A stretch of DNA of 43,152 bases from positions 1-43,152 of the forward strand of contig CAJBPB010000191.1 in the NCBI GenBank assembly GCA_903957365.1, in the 5' to 3' direction. Positions 33,708 through 42,614 of this stretch are shown here, piece by piece. The notes below the pieces were generated by a model that made no database searches, was not told the DNA's origin, and was given only the letters and a program-made list of their open reading frames with translations. Source of the DNA: an uncultured Bacteroidota bacterium (GTDB taxonomy: Bacteria; Bacteroidota; Bacteroidia; Bacteroidales; F082). The first letter of the stretch is position 1; every line of letters begins with the position of its first letter. The position numbers and the translations under genes are program-made.

Positions 33708-34508
33708 TTAATCTATGTTATTGAATTTCTTTTTTCGTCTTCCGGAAACAAGGAGCGATATAAATAAAGTAAGTGCCATAAGAATGATAATAGAACCAGA
33801 AATCTTGGTTGTGTTGAAAACATATTTTTTGCCTTCAGCATCATAGCTGAAACAGAATTCAAGGACTTTGTTGATGGTAGGTCCTGATCGGCCGGCACCA
33901 GCCTCAACAACGGCCATTTTCAAATCAAATGGCAGAAAGTCAGTCCCGTGAAGATATCTTGTTATTTTACCATCTTTTCCAAGTACAACCAATGTTGCCG
34001 GGTGCACGAAGTCTTTGCCTTCCTGTTTCACATAATAACCAATGGATTGTAATAATTTGGCAACCATAAGGCTGTCACCTGTGAAAAACTGCCATCCTTC
34101 GGGATAATTTTCTTTATCGGCTAATTTGAGATAGGTTTTTTTCTTTTTGGATGCCAGAACGCTGTTTTCCAGATGATTAAAACTAACTGTAAACACTTGA
34201 TAATCTTTACCCAACTCAAGTTCTGACCGACTGATTACTTCTGCCAGGCCGTTAAGCAGAGGTGTGCAAATGCCAGGACACTCATAATAAACCATAGCCA
34301 GCACGGTTGGTTTATTAATCGCTTTTTTCAGGTCAATTTTGTTGAAGTTATCATCAACGAAAATCAGGCTATCGGGTAGGAATGAATCCAGTTTTTCGTA
34401 AACTCCCAATTGATCAGTTTGACCGTAAGAATGTTGATTTGGAAGAAGAAAACTGAAAATAAAAACGAATAATATCGCTTTTGAAATGTGTAAATAATTC
34501 ATATTCAA
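33708..34508 (-). CDS. SCO1/SenC-family copper chaperone
   Basis: A 266-aa protein with a signal peptide or N-terminal anchor (about 9-28), a thioredoxin-like SCO domain and a C-terminal helix (about 243-260). The copper site is C77-x-x-x-C81 in YYECPGICTPL with H169 in FVHPATLVV. SCO proteins load copper into the CuA centre of subunit II. It is the first gene of the oxidase operon on the - strand. The C-terminal helix is an addition to the core domain. Confidence 0.93.
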   Translation of the reverse strand: MNMNYLHISKAILFVFIFSFLLPNQHSYGQTDQLGVYEKLDSFLPDSLIFVDDNFNKIDLKKAINKPTVLAMVYYECPGICTPLLNGLAEVISRSELELGKDYQVFTVSFNHLENSVLASKKKKTYLKLADKENYPEGWQFFTGDSLMVAKLLQSIGYYVKQEGKDFVHPATLVVLGKDGKITRYLHGTDFLPFDLKMAVVEAGAGRSGPTINKVLEFCFSYDAEGKKYVFNTTKISGSIIILMALTLFISLLVSGRRKKKFNNID

Positions 34509-34686
34509 TAAAATATACCGGATGAAACATGTGTTTCAGATCGCTAATTTAGACTAAATCTAAATAAATACAAATTTTTATTAAAAATATTGTGATGAAT
34601 TGTTTTTAAAAGAATGTCACAACTTTCTGGCAGCCAATAAAATCATGTTAATCAGAAATTGATTTCATTCGCTTCTGTGACAAAAA

Positions 34687-34716
34687 AAAAGACCAGTCTG
34701 TCATGACCGGTCTTTT
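34687..34716 (-). terminator. Bidirectional-looking hairpin terminator between DUF4920 and SCO genes
   Basis: Arms AAAAGACCAGTC (34687-34698) and GACCGGTCTTTT (34705-34716) with a 6-base loop and one mismatch. A-rich sequence (34682-34690) on the + strand gives a T-tract on the - strand after the DUF4920 gene. It may also act on + strand transcripts. Confidence 0.7.
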
Positions 34717-34735
34717 ATACTATTTTAAGCAAATT

Positions 34736-35236
34736 TTATTCGACAATGACACCATTCGCTATGATGGTATAATCATAAACAGGTTGGGTAATGGCATCAA
34801 TTTCAGCCTGAGTCTTACGACTTTCAGTAGCGATTTTTTTCAATGTCTCAACATCAACAAGTTCGCGGTATGCAATTCCTTCAAACCAAACGGTTTTTCC
34901 GGAAATGTTTTTTGGAACCGAAAACTCATCTTTCATATTGACCATTATTTCCTCATCACCATAAGCAACTGTCAGCCAGCAACCACTATGTTGACAAACT
35001 TCCATTACTTTACCTGTCATTTTTACCTGAACAGTATCTGTAGTGAACAAAGAGGGTAAAACAATCATTTCCTTCGCATTGTCTTTTGTGATAATCGCAC
35101 CATAATTATTTGGTGCTGTTGCAATGGCTTCGGTACTTTTATCCACCGCCTTGTTTTGGGAAGTATTTTCACATGAGCTTAGTACAACAAGTACAATCAT
35201 ACTTAACAGAACAAGTAATTTGCTTGAATTTAACAT
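34736..35236 (-). CDS. DUF4920 lipoprotein
   Basis: A 166-aa lipoprotein; the signal peptide ends in LSSC (about residue 21). The DUF4920 layout is clear: YGAIITKDNAKEM, VQVKMTGKVMEVCQHSGCWLTV, IMVNMKDEFSVPKNISGKTV and the C-terminal TESRKTQAEIDAITQPV, with two conserved Cys in the CQHSGCW motif that could bind metal or form a disulfide. I chose the ATG at 35236 (MLNSSKLLVLL) over an upstream extension that lies in the preceding gene. It is encoded 7 bp after the cytochrome c gene and, with SCO and caa3 genes near, may serve respiration or copper handling. Unproven. Confidence 0.82.
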   Translation of the reverse strand: MLNSSKLLVLLSMIVLVVLSSCENTSQNKAVDKSTEAIATAPNNYGAIITKDNAKEMIVLPSLFTTDTVQVKMTGKVMEVCQHSGCWLTVAYGDEEIMVNMKDEFSVPKNISGKTVWFEGIAYRELVDVETLKKIATESRKTQAEIDAITQPVYDYTIIANGVIVE

Positions 35237-35243
35237 CAGATTA

Positions 35244-35711
35244 TCAGATTCTTGGGTCAATAACAACATCTTTAACATCTTCCAGCGTTACTGTTCCACC
35301 ATTGTTACCCCATGAGTTCAATATGTAATTCACAACTGCAACAGCTTCTTCTTTTGTTCCAACCTGTTGCGGCATTGGCGCATTATATTTAACACCATTT
35401 ACAACAATTTCATGATTCGAACCATTTAATGCCTGAGCAACAGCGCGAACTTTGTCAGCAAATAAATAATCAGAATTTTTGAGAGGAGGAAATGCACCGG
35501 CGATTCCTTCACCATTGGCCTGATGACAAACGATACATTTGGCCATGTAAATTTTTTCGCCTTCAGCATAAGGATTGGCAGGCGCTGCCTTCACTTCTTC
35601 TTTTACTGGGGCAGTTTCTTTTTTTGGTTCAGGACTACCACCACAACTTTGCAGTGCTATTCCGATACTGGCGGTTAGAACGCCAAACATAATTAACCTG
35701 GTGATTTTCAT
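35244..35711 (-). CDS. Small class I cytochrome c lipoprotein
   Basis: A 155-aa protein with a lipoprotein signal (ending LQSC, about Cys24), a Pro/Lys/Glu-rich linker and one cytochrome c domain with heme site CIVCH and a Met in YNAPMPQQV as likely sixth ligand. It is probably a membrane-tethered electron carrier, possibly feeding the caa3 oxidase encoded downstream. The ATG at 35711 is chosen because the promoter box lies upstream of it and inside a longer alternative frame. Confidence 0.92.
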   Translation of the reverse strand: MKITRLIMFGVLTASIGIALQSCGGSPEPKKETAPVKEEVKAAPANPYAEGEKIYMAKCIVCHQANGEGIAGAFPPLKNSDYLFADKVRAVAQALNGSNHEIVVNGVKYNAPMPQQVGTKEEAVAVVNYILNSWGNNGGTVTLEDVKDVVIDPRI

Positions 35712-35737
35712 AATATTTATTTTTTTGATATTTTCTG

Positions 35738-35765
35738 CAAAAGTAATCAATCTTTGGATCGCAAA
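35738..35765 (-). promoter_or_regulatory. Promoter of the cytochrome c/DUF4920 pair
   Basis: On the - strand TACTTTTG (35745-35738) is preceded by TTTG (35765-35762) with 16 bp between, near the Bacteroidota spacing. Initiation would fall near 35730, upstream of the ATG at 35711. Confidence 0.45.
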
Positions 35766-35962
35766 AAGAATGATTCTAAATAATTTTGAACTATATATGT
35801 GAAAAATACATGAGGATTTAATTTTATTTATCTAACGATTAGTAGGCAAACTTTTACTAATTTTACGTTATCATACTCAGATAAAAAAGGCAGGTTTTCT
35901 AGGCGTCTTTTTCATTGTAACATTGTTTTGGGTTTTACAAATCTATCATAACAAAACTTTAT

Positions 35963-38900
35963 ATGTTTAAGAAAATTCTAATTTTCGTATTGGTGACAAC
36001 ATTCATTCCATTCGAGATGGAAGCAGAATGGGTCACATTGGTCAGTAATAAATCAATTCCTGCTGCACCAAGTATTACAATTATCAGTGATGATTTGAAT
36101 AGCACTGTGCTCAAAATTGAGTTAACGGGGTTTGATGAAAAATCATTTATGTCTGACAACAAATCATACAAGTCGATAGATTTATTTTCAGAAATCTTTA
36201 GTACCGATCCCGGATTCCCTTCATTGCCCTATATTGCAACTACCTTGGCCATACCCGATCAGTGCGGGCTTACGGTTGAAGTATTGGAAACAGGAATGGT
36301 TCAATCATTTAAGGATATTTATTTGCCCCCGTCGCGCGTAAGTTGGTATGAAGGCAAGCCCGAAACTCCTTATTTCGAAAATGAAGCAGCATACCAATCA
36401 CATGAAATTTTTCCGGCTGAGTACGCCAGACTTGAAACTCCATCAGTTTTTCGCGATTTCCGTGTTGCCCGTTTATCTGTTTATCCTGTCCGTTACCTCG
36501 CTGCAACAAAGGAATTGCAGGTTACTACTTCGATTACAGTCCGTGTGAACTATGGAAAGGGCATAGTTTTGAATCCAAAAACAACGCCTAAACATGCTAT
36601 CGCACCATCTTTCGCTAAACTCTACAGGAGTTTCATCAACAATTATCAAAACGCATTGGATAAAGAATATAATGGGGTAGAAAACGGACGTGATGTTATG
36701 TTATGTATCATACCGGACGAGTTCACCGAAAGTTTTCAAGTATATGCTGATTGGAAACGTCAGAGTGGTATTGATATACATATCACTAAATTCAGTGATA
36801 TTGGCGCCAATGCAAATAATCCGGATATCATTAAAAACCATATTTCAGATGCCTACTACAATTGGGAATTTCCTCCTACTTACGTGTTAATGGTTGGTGA
36901 TGATGGGGTTTTTCCAAAAGAAATCGTAGAGTACCCCGACTATTCATTCCCGAATGAAGATTATTTTGTTGAAATTGATGGAGATGACTATTTCCCCGAA
37001 ATGATGGTTGGCCGATTTACAAATCAGGGAGATGTTCGGATGCAGATCATGATAAATAAATTTTTGTTATATGAAAAGGATCCATATATCACTGATACAG
37101 ATTGGTTTAAACAAGGGGTCTGTTGTTCGAATAATTATTATCCTTCTCAAGTTGATACAAAGCGATTTGCAGCAAATGTTATGATTGAGGATGGCGGTTT
37201 CACAAAAGTGGATACATTGATGAGTGATGGTGATGGTTGGGGATCTGATTGTACAGTAGAATTGAATGATATTATCACTGCGATTAATGATGGGCGAAGC
37301 TACTTGAATTATAGGGGGGAAGGTTGGTATTATGGTTGGTCAGCAAGCTGTTATGAGTTTTCTACTTCGGATGTTTCGAGTATAAACAATGGTGAAAAAT
37401 TTCCATTTGTTACCAGTATAGGATGTGGTGTAGCTATGTTTGATTGTCCAGGTGGAAATTCCTTTGGTGAAGAATGGGTCGAAATGGGTTCGCTTACAAA
37501 TCCAAGAGGTGCAGCAGCTTTCATTGGACCAACATCAAACACGCATACTGCTTATAATAACAGGATTGATAGGGGTATTTATGTAGGAATGTTTCAGGAA
37601 GGAATGGACACACCGGGAGAAGCCTTGTTAAGAGGGAAACTTTATATGTATCATGTTTTCGGTAATGATTATTATACCCAATATCATTATAAAGTATTTT
37701 GTGTTTTAGGAGATCCAAGCATCCATATATGGAAAGATGTCCCTAGGGCAGTGAATGTTAGCTATCCGGCAGTTATGCCAGTGGGTGATAATGAAATTGA
37801 TTTTGAAGTTACTTTCGCAGCTACCGGGCAGGCTGTTGCAAATGCGCAGGTTTGTGTTAGTGATGACCAACTCTTTTTTACCGGGTTTACAGACGAAACG
37901 GGTCATGTTATACTCAATATGACAGCTGAAACTGAACAGGTATTAACAGTAACAGTACGTGGTGGTAACGTAGTTCCTTATCAGGGGACATTGGGTGTTG
38001 TGCAACTAGAAATGCTTGTTGAACCTTTGGGAGAACCTGTTATCGTGGATATCGACGGGAATATTGATGGATTGTTGAACCCCAATGAAAATGGATTCAT
38101 TACTTACACCTTAAAGAATTGGGGATCTCAAACTATTAATAATGTGCAGGCCAATCTTACGATAACAAACACTGATAATATTGAAATCATTACCACAAAC
38201 CCGGTAAATTTTGGTAATCTGGCAAGTGGTGGTTCATTCACTGGTAACCCATTCCAATTTTTTATCTTACCGGAATGTCCTGTAGGACAAAATGTTACAT
38301 TAAAATTGCATGTCTTTAGTGGTAATAATTCATGGGATTATTATTATAATACTGAGATTGTGGGATGTAAGCTGAATTTTGAAAATTTCGCTGTTCATGA
38401 TGCAAGTTCTTCAAATATGAATTTCAGAATGGATCCGGGTGAGAATGTGGTTGTAATTCTTTCAGTTGCTAATAACGGACTTGATGTTGCTCCTGAAGTA
38501 ATGGGCGTTTTAAGCTGCAGTGATCCATATATATCGATAATTGATTCGGTTGGGACTTTTGGGACTATTGAAATTGATGAAGTTTTTGTGAATCTGGATG
38601 ATTATTTCAAGGTCAGTGTAGATGCATCCTGTCCAAATGGACATCTGGCGGAGTATTCATTACGACTCTATACGCAAAGTGGAAATTATCCTTATGAGTC
38701 AATACAGTCATTATCCATACCCGTAGGATTGTTAGTGCCTACCGATTATACAGGGCCCGATGTTTATGGATATTATGCGTATGCCAGCAGCGATTCATTT
38801 TATGATCAGACACCTGTATTTTTCTGGAATGAAATATCGGTTGTTGGGACTAAAATAAACCTATCAAATAATGGTGATTATACGAAAAATGTTTTGATAC

Positions 38901-39736
38901 CATTTAATTTTAAATACTATGGTATCGATTATAACCAGCTTCGGATAAGTACTGATGGTTGGATAGCATTCGGCAGTGGATCACAAATAGCCCCGATAAA
39001 TAATACTATTCCATACTTTGATGGTGTAAATAATATGATAGCTGTTTTCTGGGATGATCTGTTTGATATCGAGTTTTTTTCCGGAGATATTTATTATTAT
39101 AATGATAACCTCAATCACCGTTTCATCATCGAATGGGATAATGTTCCACATAATCATTTCGAATCGGAACCTAAAAGGGAAATATTTCAGGCAATATTGC
39201 TGGATCCGGCTTATTATGAAACAGTTACAGGTGATGGCGAAATCATTTTTCAGTATAAGAATGTCGGAGAAACTGAAAGTGTGACGGTTGGCATCGAAAA
39301 TCAAACACAAATGATCGGTATGCAATATCTTTTTAATGATGTGTATGATCCTACAGCAGCTGATTTGGTAAATGAAACGGCCATTAAATTCACAACTAAC
39401 CCTCCTTTTACATCAATAATTACAAGTATTGATGAAAAAAACAATGGAATGAGCAAAGGTTATACATTATCACAGAATCATCCTAATCCATTTAATAACA
39501 ATACAATGATTGATTATTCATTACCAGAACCTTGCAATGTTACGATTCAGATTTTTAATTTGAAAGGAGAACTGGTAAGCACACTTCAAAATGGTCATCA
39601 GTCTGAAGGATTTTATTCATTGGAATGGAATGGGATAAATAATTCAGGTTTGACAGTGAGTCCGGGTGTTTATTTTTGTCGCCTTCAAACAAATGCATTT
39701 ACGGGCACAATGAAAATGTCAGTTTTGAAGGATTAG
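35963..39736 (+). CDS. Gingipain-like C25-family protein with T9SS sorting domain
   Basis: A 1257-aa exported protein. After the signal peptide (1 to about 21) comes a C25-type propeptide (about 22-215), then the C25 caspase-like core (about 240-590) with DVMLCIIPDEF and YVLMVGDDGVFP. The candidate nucleophile is C488 in TSIGCGVAMFD. At the place of the catalytic His (GHG in gingipains) stands E453 in NYRGEGW, so the classic dyad is broken. Ig-like modules follow (about 600-960), then an all-beta domain with FKYYGIDYNQLRISTDGWI near 990. The C-terminal 90 residues (HPNPFNN..., GVYFCRL, MKMSVLKD) form a type A T9SS sorting domain. It is 12 bp before pgsB, suggesting one operon. Confidence 0.88.
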   Translation: MFKKILIFVLVTTFIPFEMEAEWVTLVSNKSIPAAPSITIISDDLNSTVLKIELTGFDEKSFMSDNKSYKSIDLFSEIFSTDPGFPSLPYIATTLAIPDQCGLTVEVLETGMVQSFKDIYLPPSRVSWYEGKPETPYFENEAAYQSHEIFPAEYARLETPSVFRDFRVARLSVYPVRYLAATKELQVTTSITVRVNYGKGIVLNPKTTPKHAIAPSFAKLYRSFINNYQNALDKEYNGVENGRDVMLCIIPDEFTESFQVYADWKRQSGIDIHITKFSDIGANANNPDIIKNHISDAYYNWEFPPTYVLMVGDDGVFPKEIVEYPDYSFPNEDYFVEIDGDDYFPEMMVGRFTNQGDVRMQIMINKFLLYEKDPYITDTDWFKQGVCCSNNYYPSQVDTKRFAANVMIEDGGFTKVDTLMSDGDGWGSDCTVELNDIITAINDGRSYLNYRGEGWYYGWSASCYEFSTSDVSSINNGEKFPFVTSIGCGVAMFDCPGGNSFGEEWVEMGSLTNPRGAAAFIGPTSNTHTAYNNRIDRGIYVGMFQEGMDTPGEALLRGKLYMYHVFGNDYYTQYHYKVFCVLGDPSIHIWKDVPRAVNVSYPAVMPVGDNEIDFEVTFAATGQAVANAQVCVSDDQLFFTGFTDETGHVILNMTAETEQVLTVTVRGGNVVPYQGTLGVVQLEMLVEPLGEPVIVDIDGNIDGLLNPNENGFITYTLKNWGSQTINNVQANLTITNTDNIEIITTNPVNFGNLASGGSFTGNPFQFFILPECPVGQNVTLKLHVFSGNNSWDYYYNTEIVGCKLNFENFAVHDASSSNMNFRMDPGENVVVILSVANNGLDVAPEVMGVLSCSDPYISIIDSVGTFGTIEIDEVFVNLDDYFKVSVDASCPNGHLAEYSLRLYTQSGNYPYESIQSLSIPVGLLVPTDYTGPDVYGYYAYASSDSFYDQTPVFFWNEISVVGTKINLSNNGDYTKNVLIPFNFKYYGIDYNQLRISTDGWIAFGSGSQIAPINNTIPYFDGVNNMIAVFWDDLFDIEFFSGDIYYYNDNLNHRFIIEWDNVPHNHFESEPKREIFQAILLDPAYYETVTGDGEIIFQYKNVGETESVTVGIENQTQMIGMQYLFNDVYDPTAADLVNETAIKFTTNPPFTSIITSIDEKNNGMSKGYTLSQNHPNPFNNNTMIDYSLPEPCNVTIQIFNLKGELVSTLQNGHQSEGFYSLEWNGINNSGLTVSPGVYFCRLQTNAFTGTMKMSVLKD

Positions 39737-39748
39737 ATCAGGATATAC

Positions 39749-40933
39749 ATGTTTAGTTTTTATATTTTACTGGTCATTATCCTTTTAGCGGTTGTTGTCG
39801 GATTCATCGAATATAATCGGCATCAACGACGGATTTATTCGATTCCGATACGTATTCATATTAATGGAACACGTGGAAAGTCGAGTGTGACCCGATTGAT
39901 CGGTGCCGGATTACGGGCTGGGGGCATCACAAACATCACCAAGGTTACCGGCACTTTTCCTCGTCTGATTTTGGAAGATGGTACCGAAACATACATCCAC
40001 CGCAAATCGGCTCCCAATATTCTGGAGCAGTTGTCAATAGTGAAATATGCTGCTTCGCGTAAAGTGCAGGCAATCGTGATGGAATGTATGGCTTTGCAGC
40101 CTCAGTATCAGTCAATTACCGAAGACAAAATGATTCATTCCAACCTGAATGTGATGACCAATGTACGGCTCGATCATACGGATGTGATGGGCCATACACT
40201 GTCCGAAATAGCTGAGTCCATGGGGCGAACCATTCCGAAAAACGGTCATTTTTTCTCTTCAGAAAATGTAAATCCGCAACTCCTTAAGCCAATAGCCGAT
40301 AAACGACATACCGCTTCACATTTTATTAACTCACAATCAATATCTTCGGGAGAAATGAAAGGATTTAGTTATATCGAACATCGCGAAAATGTAGCCTTAG
40401 CTCTCGCCGTTTGTCAACATTTGAAAATTGACCGCGACAAAGCATTACAAGGTATGTACGAAGCTATTCCTGATGCCGGTGCCTTAAAAGCATACAGAGT
40501 CGACTTTTTTGGAAAACGCATGGTTTTTTACAATGCATTTGCCGCCAATGATCCTGATTCCACCTTGTTGGTCTGGCAAAAAATAAGGGATGAAATCGGA
40601 TTTGAAGGAACACGCATCGTTTTGTTAAACACCCGACAGGACCGGCTATACCGCGCCCGTCAGCTTGCAGAAATGGTTGGAAGCAAAATCGGATTGGAAA
40701 TGGATTACCTGATATTAATCGGGCAATCAACAGATGTGGTTGAGGGTATGGCGATCGGTTACGGAATTCCAAACCAAAAGATTATCAGCATCGGCTGGTC
40801 AACTCCCGAAAAGGTTTTTGAGAAAGTTCTGGCTTTAACCGATAATGAGTCAGTGGTTATCGCCATTGGTAATATGGGGGGTATGGGCGCCGGTACCGTT
40901 GAATATTTTGAAAACAGGAGTCATAAAATATGA
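39749..40933 (+). CDS. pgsB: Poly-gamma-glutamate synthase subunit PgsB/CapB
   Basis: A 394-aa ATP-dependent amide ligase (Mur-ligase-like). An N-terminal membrane helix (about 3-22) is followed by the P-loop NGTRGKSSVTRL (39-50). Then come TKVTGTFPRLILEDG, ECMALQPQYQ, NVRLDHTDVMGHTLSEIA and HRENVALALAVC, all as in PgsB. It adds glutamates to a growing gamma-linked chain with PgsC. It starts 12 bp after the C25 protein gene and overlaps pgsC by 4 nt (ATGA). Confidence 0.94.
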   Translation: MFSFYILLVIILLAVVVGFIEYNRHQRRIYSIPIRIHINGTRGKSSVTRLIGAGLRAGGITNITKVTGTFPRLILEDGTETYIHRKSAPNILEQLSIVKYAASRKVQAIVMECMALQPQYQSITEDKMIHSNLNVMTNVRLDHTDVMGHTLSEIAESMGRTIPKNGHFFSSENVNPQLLKPIADKRHTASHFINSQSISSGEMKGFSYIEHRENVALALAVCQHLKIDRDKALQGMYEAIPDAGALKAYRVDFFGKRMVFYNAFAANDPDSTLLVWQKIRDEIGFEGTRIVLLNTRQDRLYRARQLAEMVGSKIGLEMDYLILIGQSTDVVEGMAIGYGIPNQKIISIGWSTPEKVFEKVLALTDNESVVIAIGNMGGMGAGTVEYFENRSHKI

Positions 40934-41382
40934 TAGAATTAGCCATTACATTGGGATTGATTTTGAGCCTGCTCTCTTACGAGGTATTTGGTCTGGCTGC
41001 CGGGGGCATCGTGGTGCCGGGTTATATCGCCTTACAGCTTTCACATCCCGACAGGCTCGTTGGTATTGTTGGAGTGAGTTTACTTACCTATCTGATCATC
41101 AAAGTGCTGGGGAATTATACCTTTCTTTACGGACGTCGTCAGATGGTACTCAGCCTGCTGCTTGGTTGTTTGCTGGCCAATTTTTCACGTTATTTTCTGG
41201 CAGTGGATTTGGCTGGAACCACCCTTGAATTGCAGGCCGTGGGTTGGGTGATACCTGGTTTGATTGCCCATTGGTTTGCAAAACAGGGCGTATTTAAAAC
41301 CATCAGTGTGTTATTCATTTCGTCGGTGTTGGTGCGTTTGATCCTCATATTGTTTTTCATGGGGGCTTTGCTGCCTCAATAA
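40930..41382 (+). CDS. pgsC: Poly-gamma-glutamate biosynthesis protein PgsC/CapC
   Basis: A 150-aa inner-membrane protein of about five helices with the family features EVFGLAAGGIVVPGYIAL, NYTFLYGRRQMVLSLLLG and VIPGLIAHWFAKQGV. PgsC forms the membrane part of the poly-gamma-glutamate synthase with PgsB. It is translationally coupled to pgsB through an ATGA overlap. Confidence 0.93.
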   Translation: MIELAITLGLILSLLSYEVFGLAAGGIVVPGYIALQLSHPDRLVGIVGVSLLTYLIIKVLGNYTFLYGRRQMVLSLLLGCLLANFSRYFLAVDLAGTTLELQAVGWVIPGLIAHWFAKQGVFKTISVLFISSVLVRLILILFFMGALLPQ

Positions 41383-41392
41383 TTTAAAGAAA

Positions 41393-42550
41393 ATGTACAA
41401 ATTCAGGGCGAAATCCAATATCGTTTTAGGTCTGTTGTTCCTCTTGTCGTTGCTAGCACTCATTGTGGTTGAGAATGGCAAAGTGGATGTTAAACAGGCA
41501 TGGTACAAAGAGAAGCTGGAGGCTTCCCTTCTCTCCGAAAAGGCGGCCAATCAGATAAAAAACCATCGGCTCGAAAAAGGTATTTATATCGATGTTATCA
41601 ATGATCCAAACCAGACTTCGCTAATCGGTCAGGAATACACACTTATCACGACTGACCGGGGTGATGTAAATTCGAAACTTTCGACCACCAACCCGAATTT
41701 TGCCGCGGTAATCGTACAGATGCTGAAAGATGCCAGACTGAAGGAAAAGGACCATGTGGCCGTTGCATTTTCTGGGTCTTTTCCCGGTTTGAATATCTCG
41801 GTGATCGCTGCTTTGGAAACATTGAAATTACGCCCCATCATCATCACTTCCGTCGGGGCATCAAACTATGGGGCCAATGATCCGTATTTTACCTGGCTCG
41901 ATATGGAGGAGCTACTGAATCAATCAAACATCTTACACACACGGTCGGTTGCGGCGTCCATCGGCGGAGGTTTTGATGTCGGCCGAGGCTTAAGTCCCGA
42001 AGGTCGGGAATTGATTTTGAAGGCTATCAAGCGGAATAACATTCAGTTAGTGAATGAGAAAAATCTTGAGCAAAGCATTTCAAAGCGTATGGAAATATAT
42101 GAGAAAATGACTCATGGCAAGCCGATCAAAGCATTTATCAATGTCGGTGGTGGAATCGCCAGTTTGGGGAACTCTGTCAATGGCAAACTGATCCCATCAG
42201 GCTTGACGGAATACCTTCCTGCCGGAAACTTCCCGGTCCGGGGGGTAATCATTCAGATGGGTCAAAAAGGAATTCCAGTCATTCATTTGCTGAATGTTGA
42301 ACAACTGCTTGCCAAATTCGGATTACCGGAGAGTCCGGTTCCACTGCCCGATCCCGGCGATGGGGGTATTTTTGTTCAAAGAAAATACAACGTATGGGTC
42401 ACAGCAGGAGTTACACTTTTTCTGATCGTGGTGATCTTTATTGTTTATCTGGCTGAGCGCAAACACCACCGACTTGGAACTGATGTTGTACCAATGGCGA
42501 ATTCGCATTCAGTGTTTGAAAAGGATCGAACTGATCAGGATGAATTGTGA
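41393..42550 (+). CDS. Poly-gamma-glutamate system protein (PgsW-type)
   Basis: A 385-aa membrane-anchored protein that resembles the poly-gamma-glutamate system protein family (TIGR04332) encoded beside pgsB and pgsC in several phyla. It has an N-terminal helix (about 8-26), a large soluble domain with SLIGQEYTLITTDRGDV, VAVAFSGSFPGLNISVIAAL, IIITSVGASNYGANDP, SIGGGFDVGRGLSPEGRE and FINVGGGIASLGN, and a C-terminal helix (about 332-354). Its role is not established; placement suggests a part in export or release in place of PgsA, which is not seen here. It begins 10 bp after pgsC. Confidence 0.85.
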   Translation: MYKFRAKSNIVLGLLFLLSLLALIVVENGKVDVKQAWYKEKLEASLLSEKAANQIKNHRLEKGIYIDVINDPNQTSLIGQEYTLITTDRGDVNSKLSTTNPNFAAVIVQMLKDARLKEKDHVAVAFSGSFPGLNISVIAALETLKLRPIIITSVGASNYGANDPYFTWLDMEELLNQSNILHTRSVAASIGGGFDVGRGLSPEGRELILKAIKRNNIQLVNEKNLEQSISKRMEIYEKMTHGKPIKAFINVGGGIASLGNSVNGKLIPSGLTEYLPAGNFPVRGVIIQMGQKGIPVIHLLNVEQLLAKFGLPESPVPLPDPGDGGIFVQRKYNVWVTAGVTLFLIVVIFIVYLAERKHHRLGTDVVPMANSHSVFEKDRTDQDEL

Positions 42551-42614
42551 CACGAAAAATGAAATTAATCAAAACTGAAAAACATTGAAATATTGATTTA
42601 AAATCTATTAGCAT

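Noticed and set aside
35711-35750. Longer start for the cytochrome c lipoprotein
   Set aside because: The added stretch overlaps the promoter box at 35738-35745 and would hide the lipoprotein signal.
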